Assembly (NCBI RefSeq): GCF_019209835.1
Contig: NZ_JAHUTS010000002.1
Coordinates: 62,001-126,000 of the forward strand
Source of the DNA: Enterovibrio paralichthyis
GTDB lineage: Bacteria; Pseudomonadota; Gammaproteobacteria; Enterobacterales; Vibrionaceae
Length of the DNA: 64,000 nt
Direction: 5' to 3'
Shown: piece after piece, positions 34,449 through 41,234 of the stretch
How the letters are laid out: every line of letters starts with the position of its first letter
Position numbering within the stretch: the first letter of the stretch is position 1
Notes under the pieces: generated by a model
Database searches by the model: none
What the model was told of the DNA's origin: nothing
Seen by the model: the letters and a program-made list of their open reading frames with translations, nothing else
Made by a program: the position numbers and the translations under genes

Positions 34449-35681
34449 TTAACGGCTGATAGCGTTGCTGAGCAGCAGCGGTTCTTCGGAATACAGCGCT
34501 TTGACTGACACAAAATCAAACGCACTCAGGTTGGCCAAATCCAGCGCCGCTTCTTCTGTGTATTCGTCTGTATCGTCGATAAACACGCTGATACGCGCAT
34601 TTTTCATATCAATCACGAGGTTTTCGCCGTCCATACGGACGACATTCACCTTGATGATTTCAGCGCGGTATTTGAGTGTTTCTGGGAACGCTGGGTCTGC
34701 AAAGTACGCATGCAGCGAATCAAGGATAAAGTGCTGTTTGGCGTGCCAGTCCGTCGGCAGGACGCGCCCCATGTTTAGCGACAGTTCCTTGTGTGTGGCG
34801 TCCCACTTACCATGGCCGACACCTTCGGCGCTGGCGGGGTTCATCACCCCTGATACGGTGCGAAGTGTTGAACCTGGGCGCTCACTGTAAAGGGTCAATC
34901 CCTCAATGTTACCGGCGCGGAAGTCGGCCAGCTCTTGGTCAGTCAGCTGGTTTTTATCAATCACCGCGACTTCGAGAATTTCCCATTTCTGGTTGCCGGA
35001 ATGGTTCCATTGCTCACCAAGGTGAAATTGCAGGTACGCCGGTTTTGACGTGTCCAAGGTGGCGAAATCATCCCTGTACAGAACATGCACGTCGCCGCCG
35101 CTATTGGTGTACGCAACAGGCGCTTGGCTGACAATCAGAACGGTGTCAGTGTTCCCGCCTTCATCACCGGAGGTGCCAAAGTTGTTTGAGCCGGTGTCTG
35201 TCAGGTTGCCAAATTCTGAGGTGATCATGCCGTTGGTCATGTTGCAGCGGAACAAGATGCGAAACGCCAAATCCTGCCCGTGCACGTTGGACGGTAAGGA
35301 AAAAATCCGCTTGAGCGTCAGCGTGTTCTTTTCCCCCGTGATTTCGAGCCGTTTCTCGCCATAATTTGTGCTGATATAGCGCATGTTGCATTCGCGTTCG
35401 CGGTTCATCATGCGATACAGCCAGCCATTGCCTAACAGGCGGGTCGTACCGTCTTCAAGGTGCCAGAAAGCGCCGCCGATTTGTCCCTGCCACCCTGAAT
35501 AATCAATGTGAGTCGGGTCAACAAAGTGGCTAAATACTTTTTGCAGCAGGCCATTGGGTAACAGGTTGGGAATGACTTTCTGTGCCTTGGGCGCGTTGTT
35601 CACCTTGTTGAACAGTTCACCAACAAGACCAAAAAGAAATTCGATTTTATTGCGGGCGCTGCCCTGCGGTAACTTAATCAT
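34449..35681 (-). CDS. Large phage structural protein, 410 residues
   Basis: No family recognised. Features: amphipathic start, then mainly beta-rich sequence with many Gly, Asn and Thr (FGNLTDTGSNNFGTSGDEGG), and acidic C-terminal part (FIDDTDEYTEEAALDLANL). No membrane segment. It sits between the stalk-like repeat protein and the hydrolase, overlapping the former by 4 bp. A receptor-binding or vertex protein is plausible by position and composition; this is inference. Confidence 0.6.
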   Translation of the reverse strand: MIKLPQGSARNKIEFLFGLVGELFNKVNNAPKAQKVIPNLLPNGLLQKVFSHFVDPTHIDYSGWQGQIGGAFWHLEDGTTRLLGNGWLYRMMNRERECNMRYISTNYGEKRLEITGEKNTLTLKRIFSLPSNVHGQDLAFRILFRCNMTNGMITSEFGNLTDTGSNNFGTSGDEGGNTDTVLIVSQAPVAYTNSGGDVHVLYRDDFATLDTSKPAYLQFHLGEQWNHSGNQKWEILEVAVIDKNQLTDQELADFRAGNIEGLTLYSERPGSTLRTVSGVMNPASAEGVGHGKWDATHKELSLNMGRVLPTDWHAKQHFILDSLHAYFADPAFPETLKYRAEIIKVNVVRMDGENLVIDMKNARISVFIDDTDEYTEEAALDLANLSAFDFVSVKALYSEEPLLLSNAISR

Positions 35682-36508
35682 TTGTAAAACTCCACAACGG
35701 TCACGGCGTCACCTTCTGCGCCCTGAATGAATAAATCGCCCCAAATGTCGAGAACCAACTCGCCACCTACGGGAATGATGAGTGCATTTGCAGCGGACTC
35801 AACGTCTTGCGAACGTGGAAAGCATTTCAACTCGCCCGCATTACTTGCCGACGCTTTCAACTCAATGCGCGTGCGGATTTGCCACACAGGCACGCTGTAT
35901 GCTTCTACCCCCAACACCACATCTGTCACTTTGAAGCCTTTGTTTGAGCGCTCATTTACCCACAGTGGCGCGTTGATATGCGCCGACACGGGCACAGTGA
36001 CATCCTCTTTGAACTCAACGGGAGGCAGTTGCTCTACAGACACACTTTGATTGGGTGCGATGTAAAGCGCTGGCATGCCATTGATATTCAATGAAGGCAG
36101 CTTTGTAACTTCTACCGGATTCACATCAAGTGCAGGCATTGAGGCCACGCGCACAGGTTGCTCACCGTCGAACGCCACAGGCGGCAGGCTTTGCAGCGAC
36201 ACAGGCTGCTCACCATCGAACTGCACCGCAGGCATTTGGCTCACATTGACTTTTTGCCCGTCAGCCGGTGGCACGTAGCGGCCATAACCGGAAATCACCC
36301 GCACCAAGCCTGCTTGGTCGCCGGTCAGTTCGAGATAGACGTCGCCGCCGTCAGCGCTGGCGTCAATCACCTGCGCCCCCTGCGCCAGTTCATAACTGCC
36401 ACGCTTGGTGGTCACGCGCACCGTTGCCGGTGCTGTGTCGATGTAGATAAATTCCCCGACAAGGAAAAACTGGGCGCGTTCATACGGATTAAGGGTTTGC
36501 TGGAACAC
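35678..36508 (-). CDS. Repeat-containing phage structural protein (spike/stalk-like)
   Basis: 276 residues. Residues about 84-172 hold six degenerate repeats of about 14-16 residues: KVNVSQMPAVQFDGE, QPVSLQSLPPVAFDGE, QPVRVASMPALDVN, PVEVTKLPSLNI, a shorter copy, and QSVSVEQLPPVEFKED. The pattern V-x-V-x-x-(L/M)-P-(P/A)-V is suited to an extended beta stalk. An N-terminal beta domain (about 1-80) and a C-terminal beta domain (about 175-276, ending VTVVEFYK) flank it. Likely a trimeric vertex spike or its stalk. No known family. Confidence 0.6.
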   Translation of the reverse strand: MFQQTLNPYERAQFFLVGEFIYIDTAPATVRVTTKRGSYELAQGAQVIDASADGGDVYLELTGDQAGLVRVISGYGRYVPPADGQKVNVSQMPAVQFDGEQPVSLQSLPPVAFDGEQPVRVASMPALDVNPVEVTKLPSLNINGMPALYIAPNQSVSVEQLPPVEFKEDVTVPVSAHINAPLWVNERSNKGFKVTDVVLGVEAYSVPVWQIRTRIELKASASNAGELKCFPRSQDVESAANALIIPVGGELVLDIWGDLFIQGAEGDAVTVVEFYK

Positions 36509-36511
36509 GGT

Positions 36512-37045
36512 TTATTTCCCCTTGAGTAAGTACATCAACACGGCCACCGACACAAAGCCGATGCCCGCAATCCAAAGGACGCGCTTGTCGGCCAGCGATG
36601 CCCCGCCGTCGGTTTTCATCTTGGCGAGTTCCATCATGGCCTTGATGTTCTGGCTGTTCTGTTCACCCTGACTGCCAGACAAGCCCGCCAACATCTGCAA
36701 GTTTTCACTGTGCTTGTCGCCAAGCTGGTCGATGCTGCTCCCAGCGATGGACTCGACCACACCCAGCGAGTCTTTGCCAAAGCCAAACGCCTTATCGACG
36801 GCACTGTCCACGCTGTCCAGCGCACGGCCGGTGACTTCGGCATTGGATGTCATGGCGAACTCGGCCGCCGACTCGGCAAAATCGAGCGACTTATCGACCG
36901 CGCCATGGTCAGTGGCGGTAATGGTCATGGTTGAATTGTTGACGCCAGCGACAGACACACCGAGGTTGTCCCCGTGAATGGCATTTGTGCCGCCGACGTT
37001 GGTTGTCGTGGTGGTATTTTTACTTTCGCTTTTCTTACCGCCCAT
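36512..37045 (-). CDS. Phage protein with C-terminal membrane anchor, 177 residues
   Basis: Polar Thr/Asn-rich N-terminus (SESKNTTTTTNVGGTN), long helical middle with regular Ser/Asp/Gln pattern (about 45-150), and one C-terminal membrane helix VLWIAGIGFVSVAVLMYLL followed by KGK. The design suggests a virion protein anchored in an internal membrane. No family recognised. Confidence 0.6.
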   Translation of the reverse strand: MGGKKSESKNTTTTTNVGGTNAIHGDNLGVSVAGVNNSTMTITATDHGAVDKSLDFAESAAEFAMTSNAEVTGRALDSVDSAVDKAFGFGKDSLGVVESIAGSSIDQLGDKHSENLQMLAGLSGSQGEQNSQNIKAMMELAKMKTDGGASLADKRVLWIAGIGFVSVAVLMYLLKGK

Positions 37046-37455
37046 TATTCCCCCCGCAGGTCTAAAACTAATTGGCGAATACCGCCCTCATCCTCGACCA
37101 CGCGAAAGCCTGCCCGCACATAAATCCGGTCAAGACCGGTGCGGGTCACTTGGCCACAGATACGTGCATACCCCTGACTTTTTACAGCGTCGATAAACAC
37201 CGGCAGCCCTGCCCGCAGGTTGCGGCCAGCCAGCGCCATGACGAAATAATCGCTGTCGTTATCAACCAGGCCGACAAAGCGCAGGGACACGCCCTCGCCG
37301 GTCAGGTGGTAGAAACTGGCGCGCTTGTCCCGCACCAGTTTTTCGCAATAGGCGAACTGCTCGCTGGCGTCGGTGAGTGCGGTAAATGACGGCTTGAGCC
37401 GTGCCAGTTGGTCGGCAAAATCGGGTTGGTCGGGTCGGATGAGGGCAATTTTCAT
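37045..37455 (-). CDS. Phage-encoded GNAT-like protein
   Basis: 136 residues: MKIALIRPDQPDFADQLARL start, FYHLTGEGVSLRFVGLVDND, then FVMALAGRNLRAGLPVFIDAVKSQGYARICGQV and GLDRIYVRAGFRVVED. The alternation and the terminal Y-x-R-x-GF segment look like an N-acetyltransferase fold, but the canonical Q/RxxGxG/A loop is weak. Enzyme activity is uncertain. ATG at 37455 is chosen because the longer frame runs over two upstream genes. Confidence 0.5.
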   Translation of the reverse strand: MKIALIRPDQPDFADQLARLKPSFTALTDASEQFAYCEKLVRDKRASFYHLTGEGVSLRFVGLVDNDSDYFVMALAGRNLRAGLPVFIDAVKSQGYARICGQVTRTGLDRIYVRAGFRVVEDEGGIRQLVLDLRGE

Positions 37456-37652
37456 TTTTTGAACACCACCCATGCCAACGCCAAAAACATCAGCAGCATC
37501 AGCCATTGCGTGGCACCGCTGCCGCCGAAATTCACCCGCGCGCCCTGAAAGCCACCAATGGTGTTGGTTGATGTCACCGAACTGGGGCCAGCGCTGCCCA
37601 TATCGAGCGGCATGGAGCCTGAGTTCGAGACCGGTCCAATGTTGGGTATCAC
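37452..37652 (-). CDS. Small virion-type membrane protein, 66 residues
   Basis: GTG start overlapping the preceding stop (GTGA). Gly/Ser/Thr-rich N-terminal half, then WLMLLMFLALAWVVFKK, a single C-terminal membrane helix. Resembles the many one-helix proteins of PM2-like virion membranes in layout, without sequence evidence. Confidence 0.6.
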   Translation of the reverse strand: MIPNIGPVSNSGSMPLDMGSAGPSSVTSTNTIGGFQGARVNFGGSGATQWLMLLMFLALAWVVFKK

Positions 37653-37798
37653 TTGAGCACCCCCGATTTATCAATCAGAAACAGCACAACCAGCACCAGT
37701 GCTAGCAGCTTGAGCGCACTCGACACCGTGTCTTTGGCAAACAGGCCTCCGGCAAAGCCGACGCCCCCTGCCAGCAACGGCCAGAATAAAACCGGCAT
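37649..37798 (-). CDS. 49-residue membrane micro-protein
   Basis: MPVLFWPLLAGGVGFAGG, then LFAKDTVSSALK, then LLALVLVVLFLIDKSGVLK: two hydrophobic stretches. Start and stop both overlap the neighbouring genes by 4 bp, continuing the coupled operon. Confidence 0.6.
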   Translation of the reverse strand: MPVLFWPLLAGGVGFAGGLFAKDTVSSALKLLALVLVVLFLIDKSGVLK

Positions 37799-38088
37799 CA
37801 GCGCCCCCGTCCCATGTACATCGCCAGCACAAACATCAGCAGCATCAGTGCACCGCCGCCATACAGCAGCGGTTTTAACTGAGCCAGTGCACCCCGATAG
37901 TCAGGCTGTACCGGCGCACCGTTGGGTTGCTCGGCGGGTCGAACTGGCGGGCGGTTTTCTTCCGGTGCCGCAGACTGGATCTCGTCAGACTTGTTCGACA
38001 CCCATGCCGACAGCAAATCATTGCCACCGGCCAGCACCGCGTCGGTCACGCCACCCAGCTTTTCACCGAATGAGTCCCATAAACTCAT
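37798..38088 (-). CDS. Small phage membrane protein, 96 residues
   Basis: MSLWDSFGEKLGGVTDAVLAG start, Pro-rich acidic centre (AAPEENRPPVRPAEQPNG) and a C-terminal membrane helix (GGGALMLLMFVLAMYMG) with RGR end. It lies directly after the capsid gene (15 bp gap). No family recognised. Confidence 0.6.
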   Translation of the reverse strand: MSLWDSFGEKLGGVTDAVLAGGNDLLSAWVSNKSDEIQSAAPEENRPPVRPAEQPNGAPVQPDYRGALAQLKPLLYGGGALMLLMFVLAMYMGRGR

Positions 38089-38103
38089 AAGCCCACCCCC
38101 TGA

Positions 38104-38946
38104 TTATTTGGCCGCGACCTGCGACGGAATGGCTTTTACCTGTTCAATGGCTTCAACCACCACGCGCACAGAACCTGGCGCTGTCTTATCGAGTTCAAAT
38201 TGCAGTTGCTGCATGGCGGCCGTGTTCAACATGCCTTCAGCACCGAAACCCGATTGGGTAAAGTCAATCGAGAACCAGCCTGCATTTTGTTCGCGTTCGG
38301 CTTCGGCCAAGTCGGCGGCGTTGTCCACTTTGTTGACGTTCAGTTCTTCCTTGTTGTCGCGCAGGATGCGCACGCGCTGGATACTGTCATCAATGAAGTG
38401 GATGCGCTTGATGTTGAAAAACGGGTTACGCTCCGACCAGTCAAACGGCGTGCGGCCGTCAGAGGAGGCGTGCCACGTTAGCTCATACATGCGCGGCAGG
38501 TAATAACGCTCGGCGTGCGCAGGCAAGACCATAGCGCGGGCGCGCATGGCCGGTGCGGCAGTGCCTTGCGGTTTGCTTTTCAGGGTGATGTACACGAACC
38601 AGATTTCGCCCGGCAGTGTCACCAAATCGCCTTGGCGCACACCGGCTTTGGTGCGGTGCTTGTTGTCGCCAAAGTTCAGCACGTAGCGGCCTTCCTGCAC
38701 ATAGTGTTTGGCGTGTTGCTGCGCCTTGACCAGCGTGTCACCGGACACCGACCAGACCTGCGCACCGTTGCGCGTCAGTTCGATGCGCTCGATGTCGGTC
38801 GGGTCAGCAATGTTCGTCACCAGTTCCAGTTTGTGGTAGGTAGGACCACTCACCAGACGCAGTGAGGCGCGCTGTCCCCAGCCAACCCCTTCCAATGGGT
38901 CTAGCTCTTTCGGACGCGGCGCAAAGCTTTGGGTAATCAAATCCAT
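38104..38946 (-). CDS. Candidate double-jelly-roll major capsid protein
   Basis: 280 residues, beta-rich with no membrane segment. The layout matches PM2 P2 in size and in several segments: an N-terminal half with IERIELTRNGAQVWSVSG and an alpha insertion, LPGEIWFVYITLKSKPQG in the middle, and a second half FNIKRIHFIDDSIQRVRIL then GWFSIDFTQSG and a final strand SVRVVVEAIEQV. The IERIEL/IKRIHF and final VRVVVEAI pieces mirror the paired beta-barrels of P2. Together with the ATPase, the HUH initiator and the membrane proteins it is the best capsid candidate. Sequence likeness is weak, so a structure prediction is the test. Confidence 0.6.
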   Translation of the reverse strand: MDLITQSFAPRPKELDPLEGVGWGQRASLRLVSGPTYHKLELVTNIADPTDIERIELTRNGAQVWSVSGDTLVKAQQHAKHYVQEGRYVLNFGDNKHRTKAGVRQGDLVTLPGEIWFVYITLKSKPQGTAAPAMRARAMVLPAHAERYYLPRMYELTWHASSDGRTPFDWSERNPFFNIKRIHFIDDSIQRVRILRDNKEELNVNKVDNAADLAEAEREQNAGWFSIDFTQSGFGAEGMLNTAAMQQLQFELDKTAPGSVRVVVEAIEQVKAIPSQVAAK

Positions 38947-38959
38947 GGTTTACCCTCCC

Positions 38960-39073
38960 TTAACCGATCACGTCTTCGACTGCATCGACGTTGTTGGACG
39001 CCCACACGACAACGCCCGCAACCAGTGCGGCGATAACGGCGGTCATCAGATAACCTTTGGTTTTTGCACTCAT
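38960..39073 (-). CDS. 37-residue membrane micro-protein
   Basis: MSAKTKGYLMTAVIAALVAG then VVVWASNNVDAVEDVIG: one membrane helix, acidic C-terminus. First gene of the capsid operon, 13 bp before the major capsid start; AGAGAG lies upstream as a ribosome site. Similar in layout to minor coat peptides. Confidence 0.6.
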   Translation of the reverse strand: MSAKTKGYLMTAVIAALVAGVVVWASNNVDAVEDVIG

Positions 39074-39153
39074 GGCAATCACTCTCTTAGTTGATGGAAA
39101 AAACGTTCTAACGAGCCGCTATCTCAGAGAACCCCGTCGGCTTCCGTCAACGC

Positions 39154-39190
39154 AAAAAAAAGGGCGAAGCCTTTAGGCTTGCCCTCTTTT
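39154..39190. terminator. Bidirectional hairpin terminator between phage operons
   Basis: GGGCGAAGCC, loop TTTA, GGCTTGCCC (one bulged G), with A-run before and TCTTTT after. On the minus strand, the hairpin is followed by eight or more T residues, so it ends the replication/packaging operon. The capsid operon promoter must lie in 39074-39150. Confidence 0.82.
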
Positions 39191-39206
39191 CGAACTGTGA
39201 ATCCGG

Positions 39207-39866
39207 TCAGAATTTTATTTTGCCCGTTTCATAGTTTTTGCCCTCTTGCAGCACGTATTCGAGCTTGTCGAGCCGGTCAATCTCGGCAAACGGGATGCCG
39301 GTTTTGTCGGCCAGATACTTCGCACTGGTGCCGGTCTTTTGCATCATCACGCAGGTGAATTTGCAGTTATCGAAAATGGTTTTCGACACTTCCTGCCCCC
39401 GCTGGAAAATGTTGATAGAAGCAATGCCGAACTTGCGCCCTACCCGCAATATCTCGCCATGGTAGCCCTCAGCACGGCCGGCACTTTGGCTGTGCTCGGC
39501 CACTTCTTCCAGCAACACCTTTAACAGCTTGGGGTGCCTGCCGTCTCCGGCCGCCCACGCCAGCCGACACAGGGCATCCAAATCGGCCGGTGTCGTCTTG
39601 CGCTTGGGGTGGTAGGCAAACTTAAAGCCGTCAGAGCGCTTTCGGGCGGCAAACAGGGCTTTGCCAAGGTCAGCCACACGGGTGAAGGTGCGCACCGCCT
39701 GCCCCGCGAGCTTGCCCTCATAATCCCCGTAAGGGTCGAATATCACCACTTGGTCGCCGCGCTTGATAAACAGCTTTTTGGTGGCACTGGTCTTGCCGCA
39801 CTCCGACATGCCGACAACACAAACATGGCTGTTTGATAAGGCGTTGTTCGGGTTCTTTGGCTGCAT
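39207..39866 (-). CDS. Genome-packaging-type P-loop ATPase
   Basis: 219 residues, compact FtsK/HerA-like ATPase as used by membrane-containing tailless phages (PM2 P9, PRD1 P9). Walker A CVVGMSECGKTSATKKLF near residue 17, IFDPYGDYEGKL (A'-like), Walker B LLKVLLEEVAEHSQ near 115, and GIASINIFQRGQEVSKTIFDNC with the sensor Gln/Arg. The short length excludes a terminase. It is the last gene of the replication operon and is separated from the capsid gene by a terminator, as if both functions are timed separately. The start overlaps the upstream gene's stop. Confidence 0.82.
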   Translation of the reverse strand: MQPKNPNNALSNSHVCVVGMSECGKTSATKKLFIKRGDQVVIFDPYGDYEGKLAGQAVRTFTRVADLGKALFAARKRSDGFKFAYHPKRKTTPADLDALCRLAWAAGDGRHPKLLKVLLEEVAEHSQSAGRAEGYHGEILRVGRKFGIASINIFQRGQEVSKTIFDNCKFTCVMMQKTGTSAKYLADKTGIPFAEIDRLDKLEYVLQEGKNYETGKIKF

Positions 39867-40372
39867 CAGGCGGCCTCCGCGTGGCTGGCCTCGCTGGCGT
39901 CGTTGGCGGCTTTCTCGGCTTCAAGGGCGGCGGCATCTTCGGCCTTGAGCTGGCGTACCTGCCCAACTGACGCAATGGTCAACCCGCCAATGGCTTTGAC
40001 GGCGCGGATTTCTGGTTCGTACTGCGCCAGCCAACTTGGCACTAATGCACCGTATTTGACCAACACCGGCGCACACTCCTGAATCACTTCGGCGCGGCGG
40101 TGTTCGGGAATGGAAAAACGCGGGTGCACAAACATCTGGATCGCACTTTCAATGGCAAACAAGCCCATTTGCGCCGACAGGGGCGCAAGTTCGGCTGCCA
40201 TGGCGGCCGCTTCGGCTTCGGACATGGCCTGCTGTTCGGCTTCGGCGGCTTCGGTTTCGGCGTGGGTCGGCTCCCCGCTGGCCTGTGCATCGTGGTCGTT
40301 CAGTTCAGCCAGAAAGGCGGTCTGTTCGTCGGTGGTCGGCTGGTTGTCCAGTTCGGTGAATTCGTGTGACAT
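39866..40372 (-). CDS. Acidic Ala-rich phage protein, 168 residues
   Basis: Long acidic, Ala/Glu-rich N-terminal helix (about 25-65), then a conserved-looking core IQMFVHPRFSIPEHRRAEVIQECAPVLVKYGALVPSWL and a second Ala/Glu-rich tail. Soluble; scaffold-like composition. ATG at 40372 (MSHEF) is chosen, after GGGAGAGACACCGC. Function unknown. Confidence 0.55.
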   Translation of the reverse strand: MSHEFTELDNQPTTDEQTAFLAELNDHDAQASGEPTHAETEAAEAEQQAMSEAEAAAMAAELAPLSAQMGLFAIESAIQMFVHPRFSIPEHRRAEVIQECAPVLVKYGALVPSWLAQYEPEIRAVKAIGGLTIASVGQVRQLKAEDAAALEAEKAANDASEASHAEAA

Positions 40373-40391
40373 GCGGTGTCTCTCCCTGAGA

Positions 40392-40811
40392 TTAAAAACG
40401 GGCGGCAAGCCCGCCAAAGACGGCACCCAACAGGATGCCGCGAAGAATTGGCCAAACGCTGGACGGGGTGTCGTCAGCGGCTGGCGGTGGAACGGCTTTA
40501 GGCGTGGCCAAAGCGACCGGTTCCGGCTTCGGCTCGGGTTCAATGACCGGCGCAGAGACCACAGCGGGCGCGGCTTCCACGGCTACCCCTTCGGCTTCGT
40601 GGGCTTCCAGCGCTTCCACGCTCTCGAAATGTGTTGCCCATTTGGCCTGCACCGGCGCACCGTTGCGTTGGTCGGTGCCGCACTGGTCACAGATGGTATA
40701 CAGCGCCCCTTTGCGGTTGCCCTTGGCCATGTGCACGGTTTTGACATCGCCACAGCCGCAGCGCAGCACGCCGAGTGCCGGATTAGTGGTATTGCGTTTC
40801 GGTAGGCTCAT
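40392..40811 (-). CDS. Zinc-ribbon protein with C-terminal membrane helix
   Basis: 139 residues: LRCGCGDVKTVHMAKGNRKG and ICDQCGTDQRN form a CxC...CxxC zinc ribbon (about 17-48). A Pro/Ala/Glu-rich linker follows, then WPILRGILLGAVFGGLAARF, a C-terminal anchor. A start after AAAGGAAAAG gives MSLPKRN. It overlaps the next upstream gene by 29 bp. Function unknown. Confidence 0.55.
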   Translation of the reverse strand: MSLPKRNTTNPALGVLRCGCGDVKTVHMAKGNRKGALYTICDQCGTDQRNGAPVQAKWATHFESVEALEAHEAEGVAVEAAPAVVSAPVIEPEPKPEPVALATPKAVPPPAADDTPSSVWPILRGILLGAVFGGLAARF

Positions 40812-41049
40812 CGTCTTTTCCTTTTTCCAGTTCAATGCGGCTAAATCCGTGGTGACCGGCACCCACAATCAGCGCCGCCCCCTGGTCGAGCATGTCGTTG
40901 GCCTGTTCACGGGTAATGACCGTAAAATCCAAACGCTGGAGTTCGTCATCACTCAAGGTCGTGCCGTCCAGCACGCACACATGTTCAGCGCCAAACGCAC
41001 GCCCCCTGCAAAAAATCGCCGTCGGTAACAGTGCGGTCAAAATGCGCAT
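40783..41049 (-). CDS. Phage hypothetical protein, 88 residues
   Basis: Soluble mixed sequence (MRILTALLPTAIFCRG start, LSDDELQRLDFTVITREQANDML centre). Not recognised. Its start overlaps the stop of the upstream 61-residue gene by one base, and its 3' end overlaps the zinc-ribbon gene. Confidence 0.5.
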   Translation of the reverse strand: MRILTALLPTAIFCRGRAFGAEHVCVLDGTTLSDDELQRLDFTVITREQANDMLDQGAALIVGAGHHGFSRIELEKGKDDEPTETQYH

Positions 41050-41234
41050 TATTGCTGCCCCTCCAACTGCTTTTGCATCTGGGTCATTTGGGCGTTAACG
41101 CCTTTCATCCACACCACCAACAGACGAATGGGCGTGGCAATCTTGCTGCCGAACATCGGCACGTTTTGCAGTTGCTTGGCTTCGTTTTCCACCTGCTCGG
41201 TGATCGCGTGTAGTTGCTGCATCCCTTCACTCAT
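41049..41234 (-). CDS. Phage hypothetical protein, 61 residues, helical
   Basis: MSEGMQQLHAITEQVENEAKQLQN then MFGSKIATPIRLLVVWM and MTQMQKQLEGQQ: two amphipathic helices with a hydrophobic centre. It overlaps the 3' end of the initiator gene by 8 bp. Function unknown. Confidence 0.5.
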   Translation of the reverse strand: MSEGMQQLHAITEQVENEAKQLQNVPMFGSKIATPIRLLVVWMKGVNAQMTQMQKQLEGQQ

